A stretch of DNA of 64,000 nucleotides from NCBI RefSeq assembly GCF_008831285.2, contig NC_045138.2, forward strand, positions 43,021,115 to 43,085,114, read 5' to 3'. Below are positions 20,297 through 32,600 of the stretch, piece by piece. How positions within the stretch are numbered: position 1 is the first letter of the stretch; each line of letters begins with the position of its first letter. Both the position numbers and the translations under genes were made by a program. Under the pieces are notes generated by a model. It made no database searches. It was given only the letters and a program-made list of their open reading frames with translations, and was not told where the DNA came from. This DNA comes from Nymphaea colorata (lineage: Eukaryota > Streptophyta > Magnoliopsida > Nymphaeales > Nymphaeaceae).

Positions 20297-23200
20297 ATGG
20301 GTCGGACATATCTCAGCAATGATGCGGCACTGGAAGCCATGATGAAACGTGAATGGTCACAAATCAAGAGAATGTATGAGGATTACATATCAGGAGGGGC
20401 AGTTGGGGGGCCACCTTCTCTACTGGGCGGCTCCCTGCTTCATTTAGCAGTGTGGAGTAACAAGGAGGATCTGCTGTCCAAGATGCTTGCCCTCACTCCT
20501 CCCGCTGCTGCCATATTGGAAATGGGCACCAGTGAGGTCGACAATACCATCCTTCACGAGGCCGTCCATGGCGGCAACAAGCAAATGGTTAGAATGATCC
20601 TTCAAAAGAAGCGCAGCCTCATCGAGCAGCGCAACCAGCTGGGGGAGACACCCCTGTATACGGCAGCAGCAGTGGGGAATACAGATATAATCGAACTTCT
20701 GCATCCCTATGTCCAGGCTTCCTGCAGCAGCACGCTCATCCGACGAAATGACGGCACCACAATCCTCCATGCATCCGTCCATGGCCTCTTCTTTGGTCTG
20801 CAACATCAGTTTCCTTTTGCTTCGTTTCCCTTACAATTACCGTTATCTCAAACCTTAATATAGCTAGTTAGTTCCTGTGCTGTGTGCCTGACTGGATCAA
20901 GAACTGAAACATTGGACAAGCCCCGCATCTGGATACTTGATCACTAAAGATAGTACTGCTATTTTAGCCTGGACGAAATTCCAGCTCATAGTGAGAGAAT
21001 TCCAGTATTCCGGCCAAGTAGCCGGAATACCCGGAGGCTTGAAAACCACAGCCTACTTTTAGGAGTGTTTTATGTGGTCAGAGTAGTAGCGGAATTGCTC
21101 CAAGGAAATGGGGATATTGGCTTCTCTGATCCGACGGGGTGTTAACCATGAGTTGATAAGAACCTTTGATTGTGCAGGTACTGCAGTGAAGGTGGCTCAA
21201 TTGTATCCACATATTATCCATCATCAAGACCAAAAGGGAATGACTGCACTGCATCTGATTGCCAGCTTACCGTCAAAGGTTGACAAGCGCTCCCTAGTCC
21301 CCAAACCTGAGTACAAGGGTAAATAAACACTATGCATGTCATTCCATGTTTGTATTGACTATGGTACATTCAGCGGTGACCTTTCCGACTCTTAGATTGA
21401 TCAAGAAAGTAAGATGGTATCCTCCGTTGGATGTGTTTGGTCTTGACGACCAATGTCCGCTACATATTAGAAATTTCTCTTTTCTTCTCTTTTCAATTTT
21501 TGCTTATTAAATTTCCTGCTTCCTTCGTTCCCAAAATGCCCTTTGGTTTAGAAGAAGTCGTTTATCTAATTGTTGCTTGCTGTCACTGTGCTGGTTGCTT
21601 ATGTTAGGTTTTGATCGTAGCCCTCGACTGATGAAAGCACTGAAGCAAGAGTACAGCAACAAAGGGGATGCGGAAAGTGGCTTGTGGCCAAGCAGCCGAA
21701 GCAGTAGTATCTTTCGATTTACAAGTGGATACAGTGGTAAGCATTTTTAACGGAACAGATATTTTTTTCATGTTCCTCTTTCTTTCCATATTTATCCGAA
21801 ACAGTTACTCATATCGATCAAGGATCAGATAATTACGTAGCCCTTGTACCTTTAATTAATAGCTGTCTTGTAAACTAGTCGACTTCAAAGTGCAAAGAAG
21901 ACAGGTGATATCCTGAATACAACAGCCTGTTTTTCTTCCTTTTGAATAAGTTCATGGATTCAAATGATGCCCTTGTGTATCCATAGTTACGAAAAAAGTT
22001 TGGGGTGTATAATATGCCGAGCTTGAAAAAAAAAAGAAAAATATTATAAATTTTTTAAAAATTTAAAAACATTAAAAATAAGGGAAAAATAAAATAAATG
22101 AGAACTAATAACATAAAAATCAAAAAAATAAGTAAATAAAAACTGAATAAAAATTTAAAAAATGAAAACAAGGAAACAAGGAAAGGGGAAAAAACGTGTG
22201 GCCCTCTGTTTTGTGTTGAATGTGTTGAACGCTCAATCGTCTGATGGCCCCCAGACACCCAGCACCTCCAGGTCTAATTAACATTTCAAGCATTATAATA
22301 TAAAGATTGAGAATGCAGCTATATGCCAGCACGATTGTACATGAACTTCTAGTTCGCTGGAGATGAAAATACAGTTGGCTTTCCTAAAGTATTTAAAACA
22401 AATAAATTAATTTCATTAAGAAAAAATATTCAATTATTTAAGAAATATACCAATTTTTAAATAATAAAATTAGAAACATGAGCTGATCCGCTTATAAGTA
22501 TATAACCTTTCTTATGAAAATCTCTTGCGCTTGACACCATTTCGTGTCATGTGACGAGCATCCCCATTCTTTATATTACGCCTCCAAATGAGGCCTACCT
22601 GGCTACTCTTTGCTAGGATTTCATCGACTACGTCCATATCCATTTCCAATTAGATTTTGGTCGCACACTGAAAACATAAAAGAAACTCTCTTTCTTCTTT
22701 ATTTTCATTTTGTTTCCTTACTTTTATAACCACTCTCCGTTTTTATCAATTTGGAAGGTGAGGAAGGACATTACTGCATCGTCCAATCCCTGCTAGAGCT
22801 AGGTACGCCTGTCACGTTGCTTGAGCTGGTTCGTCCAAGCTATGGTGCGGTAGACCCAATCCAGTGTCCAACAATAACTTGTGAGCTTACACATGATAAT
22901 TAAAAACTTGACTGCGTCCACATGACGTGTCACTTCTTTGTATCTTGTTCTAATGAATGAGTAATGTCACCTGCACACAGAAAGGAGTAAAAACTAAAGG
23001 TTAATTATTACAACACAATATTACATGAAATAAAACTAAGTAGTTTTTTTCACTTCGCACATCACGTTTGCTGCATTCCGTTAAACATGGAAGTCAGATG
23101 TGCAAAGGGAAGATTAAAGGGACACCGCACAGGAGTTATAGAGCAGCAAGGTCGCCTATATCCTCTTTCTCCTCACTCACTGAACTTTCATCTCATTGAG

Positions 23201-26200
23201 AAGATTTCATTGATATTTATTGTTTTAAGATCCTAGGATCCTTTTTCAGGATCTGTTTTTGTTACACATTTGTCAAGTTTATCGTACAAGAATTTCTATT
23301 CCAACCGATGATATTATTTCCTTCTCCAGTGAGATTCTTTCCAACAACATTTATCGAGAGTGAGGTTCACCTTGATTTTTTGTCAACTTGCCTCATCTCT
23401 TGCTTGACATTTCCCTTCAAACTATTCTCCACTAGATTTAGCCTGATCTGAACTGCCCAAATTTTGTAACTTGAACATCTGGATAGACATGCTTCACTTC
23501 AATCCTTTCTCTTATGAAATGATAGTTTGTTTCCATGGAAAATAGCGTAGGATGACAAATGTTGCACCCAAATGATCACACAACAGAGTAGGCTTTTTCG
23601 TTGCTTCAACTCCTATCTTGGCAAGCAAATGCTTAACCCATAATAGCTACTGCTCCTACACGAACCTGATATTCCACCTTTCGTGATGATCAAGCAACTG
23701 TTCTTTGTTTAGAAGAGGCGAAGGTATAATATTTTTCCCATGATAAATAACATAATGTGCAACTGAATGCCTGTCGTCCAGCCTAGTCAGCATAAGAAAA
23801 GACAGTTTAAAGTTAGAACCTTTATCAAAATATGTACTGTACCGAGTTGTTCCTTTAAAATATCTAAATATTCATTTAAACAAAGCACCAATATTCTTGT
23901 GTTAAACGACATACAAGAACCATTATTGATGTCCATAGTCCAATTACCCTTAGAGATGACCATAGTAGTGACATTTCTTGCTGTTGTATGCTTGATGATT
24001 GGATTGAAGGTCTCAATATAATTTGTTCCTCCTGCTAGCTGTATTTTTTACCAATAAGTCTTGCTTCCTATCATGCCTCCATCCCATTATGATTTTTTTT
24101 TTATCGCGTAAACCTATTTGCAACCCACAATATTATGGAAATTACTTGGTAGAGCAAGAGTCGACATACGGTTTTATGAAGGGAAGCTCTCTTTTACCGT
24201 TGCCTTTACCCGTTGTAGGTTAGTAAAAGCCATGAAAAAGCCGATCGTTGGGTTCAACATAATCAGGATTTGAACATTGAGCATAATCACCATGATTGAC
24301 GTTAGGAGTACTCTCTTATGCATGTTGTTGCCCGTTGGCGTAGTGATAGTGAACTAATATGTTTTGCATGGCCTAGACAAGTAATTTTTTAGCAGAACAT
24401 TTGGGGATGCTTCTTTATCTATTGATGGGGCATTATTAATGAGAGCTTTTGTCAGTTAGCCAAGCCAACACGTCATATTTTGCTTAATGAAGGGAATGGT
24501 TGTTACTAAAACATGAAATTGTTCCCCATTGAAGATGACACTCTTAGAGATGAACTGTCTTTTAAATAGGTTCATTGCAAATAAAACCTAAGTGCCAGAC
24601 TCCATAACTAAGAGAACACACCCTTTGGATTTAAAACTCATTTTCTTTTTCCTATACACAACCAAGCGAGGATAACAAGCTGAACCAAAGGTTTTAAATA
24701 ATCATATGAAGGAGCATGTTTCAGTAACATCTCATAAGGATATTTCCCTCTTAAATTCCTACTTGGCATTCTATTGATAAGAAGAACAACCCATCTTAAT
24801 GCATCAATCCAACAACTGATCTGCAAACTAAATTGAATAAACAATGTCATACCAGTTTCTACCACATGTTGATGCCTTTGCTGAACAACTACATTTTATT
24901 TTAGAGTGTGAATACACTAAAAACATTGTTCAATACCATTTTTAGCCATGATATGAAAAATATCCACAATGAAAAATTTTGATAGGAAGTAAACTTACTT
25001 TTCCATCATTTTCTTGAAATTAGTAAACAAAAATCTGATTTTAATTTTATAGGAAACTACCATCAACATCTTGAGAAATCATTAAAAAAAAAAAGCAATG
25101 GCACACCTCTCTAGAGACGTGCCATGCAGGTCTTGTAGATCCATATGAATAATTTTTAGAGGAGTTGATGTATGCACTTTATCATGTGGCAATTGATGCA
25201 TCGTGCAAACAACATAACTAGAACAAAATAAAACAGTACTAGAGTGCAAATAAATGAGTTTATTTCTCCTTAAAATGCCAGTCCAAGATGCCTATTCCAT
25301 GTCTTAACATCATCCTCATTTGTACCAAACACCATAATAGCTGAAGACAGCATACTTGAATCTGCATTCTTGGGAACATCTCATTGATAAAAACCTTCTT
25401 TGTTTCATCCTCAAACAACATTCTTCTGGTTTGCACATTCTTAAGCAGAAACTTAGGACAGTACTTAAGATAACACCCATTGTCAGTACCAAAGCTGAGA
25501 GTGAATTTTCATTTATTTAAGAACATGCATCACATTCTTAAGAAAAAAAGGAGTGAGTAATGGAATGAAGGATAACTTTATCTATCCAATGAATAGGAAA
25601 ATTTGTCCTATTTCCAACATTCACCTTTTGTGGTCAGTTATAATTTGTAAACTCATTTAGAATATCATCATCCTCAGTCATATGGTGTGAAGCACCGGCA
25701 TGTAAGTACCATGCTGAATCTTCCTTATTGATGTTCACCCAGGCAGCAAATGCTTTGGGCATGCCAATGCATTCCTTGTGGTATACTTTTGGTGACCATA
25801 GAACTAACATCCAATGCTTGATTTTCGTTTGGTTGAGGATTGATTTGGTGTAGAATTATTCTCATATAAGCCATGACTGTTATGGTTTCAATTTGAGGGC
25901 CACCAACCATGATCATGTGGGCTACAGCAGTTGTGGCATTTTCTTTCACTAGTCACCCTTTCATTCATCTCCTTAATATGGTTTGTGTGTTTTCTTAATT
26001 GAGTAATATGTCATATATTCAGAGAATAAAGGTATAGATTTGAAAGTAGTCACCATAATAACCAAATTTTCATATGCAACATGAAGTTTATTAAAGTTAT
26101 GAATTATAATATCATGATATTTAATCTCCTATTAATCACACTAAGCAAATTATCCAAAAAGACTTAAGTAATCAATCATTGGTCAAGAGCCCTTTTTAAT

Positions 26201-29200
26201 ATTCTAAAGATCATTTTTAATTTGAAGAATGTGCATTTTTTTTAGAAGTTAAAGATAGTTATAAAGCTAACCATGCTTTTGAAACAAGAAGCATATGAAC
26301 CATACAATTTAGCATATCTTCACTTGTAGTGGCCTTTATCCAAGTGAGGGCCAATAAATCAGTACATTTTCGCATCAAAAACTCAGAATTAGCAACTTTC
26401 TTGCCACTCTTGTCAATGGTTTAGCTAGTGCAAGAAGAAAATCATGAACAAACTTAAAAAGATCCTTGGAGAACAGTATCGATTATACATGAGACCACCA
26501 TAGCATATATCTGGTCTAGCTAATCTTAACCGACACCAGACTGGTGACGATTCCTTTTGAATAGTGGGACTTGCTAATGACATAACAAGACTGATTGAAG
26601 AAAACAATGCTATTGACAAATGTCATATTACCAGTGTGGCTACCAACAAGGCAAAAATAGAACAAAGATAGCCAAGATGAAATGATCAAAATGAGAACAT
26701 TAGGGTAATAATTTTGATACTATGTTAAACATGGAAATTAGACATGAAAAGAGATTACTTAAAAAGACACACACAAGAATAAAAGGCGTTTGACAAGATT
26801 GTATGCATCCTCTTTCACTTTACTCAAATATCATCTTAATGATGAGATTTCATGGTATATAGTATTTTGATTATATAGGGTCCTTTGTTTTAGGATATGT
26901 GTTTGATTTCCTTCTCCAATGAGATTCCTTCTATTGATCTTTATTGATAGGTGAGGATCTCCTAGAGTTTTGCAAACTTGCCTTGTCCCTTGCTTCATAC
27001 ACTCCACATGATCAAATTTGTTTCATAGTCTAAGACATACTTAAATTCTCATTTTTAGTACTAAACATATCAAACCATACCTTCATTCATGTGTGCAATA
27101 CTATTTATTTTATTAAGATTTCTTTAAAGTAATTGAACATATAGACAATAAATTTGAAAATTTATGAAGAAACAAGTGATTTTGCTTTTCTAGTCATGTT
27201 GATTGAATCAATACTAATTATTTAATTACTTAAATATGTTTGTATAGTTGAATAGTTTGTGACTTTACAAAACAAAATAGATAGCAAACATCTTCTACCT
27301 TCTAAACATATATTCAAGGGCCACAAAGTTCACTAAATTAGGGTCCAATGTTTTTCTATATCTAAGGGTTCACATAATGAAAGTGCAAACATGTTTCTTA
27401 ATTGTGAAAGCATGAGACACTAAATCACTATTTTATTTGTCATGAAAATCATAAAGAGTGCAACCCCTTTTGAAAAAACTTTAAACCGATGATCACTATT
27501 TCATAATTCTAATGTGGTGTTCTATGTCATTTATTAGTTGACCATGACCATCGTTAATATATCAAAAGATGTTTTATCATTGATATTTTAAGTCATTGCA
27601 CCCTATTTGTGTTGCTTTGATATCTCAAAGCATGTCTTGCCATATCATAAGCATGACTAAAAGTTGTGCACCTTATTCCAACTAGCTTCATATAGCATGT
27701 GACCAGTCAACTTACATAACAAAATAATCTTAACCTAATTAAGCATAACATAAGTTATCAAATATGATATTGTCTTTTAAAGAAGTTAACATTGGAAGCT
27801 CAAATTTATGCAATCATGTGCTTTGAAAGGTTTTAGATAATATTTCGTGATCGGCTTTGTAGGTTAAGCAAGACTTTTCTTCTTATTGTAACGTTTTTCA
27901 AATAAGCATATTTCTATTTCAAAGTTTGGGTTTCTTATGAAACTTGAGTGTTTTGCTAAAGTTGTCATAGTAGGCTGCTATACGTGGAGCCAAGTTGACA
28001 GTATCTTCAAACTTTTGATGGCAATATATCTAAACACCTTCCCATGCTGTCATTAGTCTAGTGGCAATTTAGCATCTGTGATTGCCTAAGTTACTATATC
28101 CACTTGCTATACTACGATATATTGCCTTACTTTACCAAGAATAGTTACAAAATGATGACTTTTAAGTCATCAACAGTACATTAATTTGCATTTATGAAAC
28201 CAACCATATGCATTACTCCATCATGATTAGGGATGTAAGTAGAACATAATCGAATTGGATTTACTCTTCATCACATTCAATTTTCTCAAATATTGACATA
28301 TTTGCATTGAAATCTGGATTCAAATATGAATGAAGAAAAATCTATACCATATACAAATCTAAAATTGAATTCAGATTCTGAGTCTGGTCAAAATCTGATT
28401 TTTTAACATTTGAATTCAAACCCGACTTTTGAACTGAATCCATACCACACTATGGGCATTGGACATATGATATTCATTTAAATCTATCTCTGATCCTAGT
28501 CTGAAACCAAATGCAATTTGATACTTAAATCGAATTCAATCAGATCACCTTTCTAAATTATGAATCCAATATGACTTCTTAATCTAGTATCTGATATTCT
28601 TTTCCAATATTTGATTCTTTTAAAGCAGTTCGGTTAGATATCAGATCAAAATCCGAATTATTGACATCCCTAACCATGAAGCTTAGAGTTGAAGCGGTGA
28701 TGTTTTTTGGATATCCAATCTTCCTCATCATGGTCATCCATGGCCAGCTCACCAAAAGAAGACCTGTTCAACATCATTTTTATAACTTATATTGCTTTAG
28801 GGCACATATCTAGCTAAATGTATCACTTTTTAAAATTAAAAATACCATGACGCTCAATTTTTTGGCAATATTTTTAGGTAATGTTTTTTGATAAAAATTC
28901 AATGAAAACTATGCAAATCTACTTGGTTGGCTCTCACAATAGTCGATGTCTATTAAAACATAGATAACATTACAAGGGTTAAGTATTCTAACAAATTACG
29001 TTTTTTTATTACTTCAAGAATAAAAATTAAAATGTAATAAACACACATACATCCTATTACAAATTCTTGAGCTTAATCAAACTTAGTTACAACTAAGAAA
29101 CAAAATAGTTTGGCTTAATACCTTATTCTAAATATTAAATGAGAGCTCAGAATACAAGGTCTTCATTTTTAAGAGCTATAGAAATGAGATTCACTAGTCT

Positions 29201-29658
29201 AGCTGCTTGATTTATTGGTCTTTCATGGTTACCTTTGGATTCAAGGGCACAAGGAGGAGTACCCCATTTGCTGCTCAAACCACAGCATATGTCTGAAGAT
29301 CTTGAGAACATTTAATACACCCCCACCCAAGAGAAAACCAAAACAGCCAACCAAGTCCCCACAATCTCACCTTACTAGGTCAACTCATATGACTTGGCTA
29401 TTCTTTTATGGTGGCCATGAGTAGGGATGTACAACGAGTCGAGCCAACTTGAGCTTGAGTGAAAACTTGAGTTATAAATGAATCAAATCCGAGTTACAAG
29501 AGCTGGACTCGTTTAAACTCATACTCAGCTCAACTTATATATTTCTTGTTTGTGAATCTTCAAGGTATGTTGGCAAAGTTTAACACCATGTTGCTGCTTT
29601 CATTTTCCATTTTCATTTCTCCCGCTTGGTCTCTCTCCCTTTGCCGTTTTTCTTTTTC

Positions 29659-29693
<35 letters not shown>

Positions 29694-32600
29694 AACTCCT
29701 TTTTCTTCCTCCTCGCCTTCTCTTTCTCTTGGACTGCAACCACAAGGAGGAATCATGATCTCTCTCTCTTTCTTCTTCTTCTTCTTCCTCCTCCTTCTCA
29801 CCTCCCCTCTCTCGCTCTCTCTCTCGAGTTGCAACAGCAAGGATGGATGTACCTTTCTCTCCATTCTTTTTCTTCTTCCTCCTCCTCCTCCCCCTCTCCT
29901 CACCTCATCTATCTCTTGGGCTGCAACAGTAAGGTTGGAGGTACCTTTGTCTCCCTCGTAGAGGATTTCCTCATCCCTCAACCTGGTCTAGGATTAAGGG
30001 TTTTTGAATCTCAAACCCTCGGTTGAGGGTTTTAGAAGTTGATTTTGAGGAGCAGTAAGACTGCACTACAATTTCCTATTGGCAGGATAACCCAGTTCTT
30101 GAAAGCCAGCAAGTATACAGAGAGGGTCGGCATTGGAGCACCCATTTACCTTGCTCTTGTTCTGAAGTTATAGTAGACATGTTGGAGCTCACCTGCAGTG
30201 CAGCCTATCAGAACAAGAAGGCGAGGATCACTCCTTGCCAATGAGCTTAAACAAGTCGAACTTGAGATTGCAATCGGTTTATTGAGCCGAGCTCGAGCCT
30301 GCACTCGGTCTACTGAATTGAGCTGAGCAATATTTGAGTCGAGCCAAGCTTGAGCTGGCTGACCTCAGGCTCAGGTCGCTCATTAAACATTCCTAACCAT
30401 GACCATAATAACAATACATTATCTAATGGAAATCAAGATTACCAAAAGTGAAACCTATCTAACTCATGACACCAAAATACAAGAAGAAACTAGTGCATAA
30501 ATCAACTAAAACTAAGTTAAGATTTAAATATGAAATGATACAACTGCGAGAAGCATTCCTTATTTCATCTTGTGGATGACAAACCAAATGACCTCTAAAC
30601 CAAATAACCTCAAAAATTTTATATAAATGTAATCTAATCTTCTGCCACACCAACAAAGTACATAAATATTGAAACTGAAAAGATCTCTAAAAGGTATAAA
30701 AAAAGAATTCTGATATACATTAAGCCTTATAAAAACCATCTTCTATAAAATAAAAAAAAGTATTCAAATTTCAATAGTAAAGAGCTAAAGTATCGATATA
30801 AAAATACTGAAATTTTGAAAGCAATTAAATTTAAACTAAGAAAACTGCATGAACAATTTCACATCAAAATTTATTAAAACTGTCTTTTAAAAAATTGTTG
30901 TACAACCACAAGAAATATTTAGCTTTGAATGGTAAAGGGATAAAAGTGTCAATATAGACATTCTAAAGAATTATACTAAATTTAAACTAAGGAAACTACA
31001 TAAAAGATTTCTCATAAAAAAGGGTATGGAAATCCCCTGACCTGGAAAAATTCATGGAAGAATAAAAATTCTTATGTTTTATAATGCCTTGAAATATTCT
31101 GCAAAGATGATCTCACAATGATTTTAAGTACAGCACAAAGTAATTCTTTATGCCGTTCTAAAACTAGATTTCCTAAGATTTCCAACAAGTATGAGGTAAA
31201 AAGTTAACTCTATCTAGAAGATGTCTCACCTAATTTAGTAGAAGAGCAAGTTCTATAGAAATAGGTAGAAAAAACATGCAAGAAGCTAATCAATTTCAAA
31301 ATTCCAAACATTGTGAAAACAATTCTCTAAATTCAAATAAAAATTATTCTAAGATTCTAGGCTTCCAAGACTATGAAAAAACATTAACAACTTAATAAAT
31401 AGCTGTTTCATCTTAGATATGAAATTCAATGGCAAGATGATCCATTTCTGCATCTCTATAGAAGAATTTTGAACACTAGATGCTAGATTTTGGAATTTAA
31501 CAAATGACCCTCAAAATGTGAATTTGATTGAGCTCAAGTTCTAATGCAAGTTGTTGGTCATACTGTTGAGATCCCATCCAGACAAGTTTTGCTTTGAACT
31601 AACCTAGGTTCATACCTATAGTATTTGAACTGATTCTACTGGGTTTGGACACCCTAAGCTTCGTCCTCACTGGTCTAGGTTGACTTAGAAGGTGTGACTT
31701 TCTAATTTTGTAGTTTGCCAACTAGAAACTTGTAGGATTGATCAGTTTTTAATATATATGGCAACCAGGGTTAGCAGCCTTTGACCTCTTACCAAAAGTG
31801 AGACCTAACCTAATGTGGGGGACCTTCTATTTTTAATTCCTTGGCCCAAAAGCTACTACTTCGACCATCATAAATTTATGTAACCTACTCAAAAACTTAC
31901 TTAAGACAACAGGTCATAGAATCTAGCTAAAAGACAAGAGGGGAGACTTCAAGAAAAGAAACCTGCCTGTTGCTAGTTTGCTAGAGTTTTCCAGCTCTAA
32001 CATGCCTAATCTCACCCATCCTAACTAGCTAATTAATTACTAAATCTGGTACTGACCACACTAAGTAAACCAAACTGAGAATGGAAAGTAACAAACAGCA
32101 ACCTAAGTCACCAAACAAGGGCTTAGGAATTCTACTAGCCACAGCACAATGTACCTCCCTCTAGTGCTATTCTTCTAAACTAAGGAATTTTGCATTTCAT
32201 ACTAACCTAACAACCAGAATTGTCCTAACGCCTAACTCAAACAACTCACCATTAATCTTAAGTAAGGCCAAATCATGGTCTCTGGTCGCTGGCCACAATC
32301 TGGCCTTTTGGATGACAACACCTACTTCACACAAAGACTAAAACCACAATCTAGAAACATGCTATTTGTCAATGGTAACCTTATCTTCGCTCAATCAATA
32401 AAAGCACCATCGAGCACTAAAATAAAAAAAAATTGTAGTATAAATCAAAACAACCCTACTTTAATTAGCCATAATCTATCTCAGAGAAAAAATAGAAAAA
32501 AATAAGTTACTAAGGATGCTCGGTGGTACTCTGTGGCCAGCTAGCACCCTATGATCAACTGATTTCTGGCCAATACACAACCCTACTTCTGGCCACTAAC

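Larger units (their letters stand above)
23079..27002 (-). mobile_element. Ty1/Copia retrotransposon, antisense, heavily decayed, in an intron of the ankyrin gene
   Basis: Two related terminal repeats flank it: 23079-23409 (3' LTR) and about 26723-27002 (5' LTR). They share TTAAACATGGAA at the left and CTTGCTT at the right. Next to the 5' LTR on the minus strand is a worn initiator-Met primer site (GTATCAAAA for TGGTATCAGAGC). Next to the 3' LTR is the purine tract GAAGGGAAATG. Minus-strand coding relics appear in Copia order: zinc knuckle ([12 protein letters not shown], ~25,930), protease ([12 protein letters not shown] in place of DSGASHHMT, ~25,700), integrase C-terminus (24865-24638, [15 protein letters not shown]), and start of reverse transcriptase ([14 protein letters not shown], ~24,020-23,800). 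The rest of RT and RNase H is missing. Stops abound. No target duplication was recognised. Confidence 0.78.

Noticed and set aside
29613-29981. 122- and 111-codon frames
   Set aside because: They are compositional products of the CT-rich minisatellite within a MITE.
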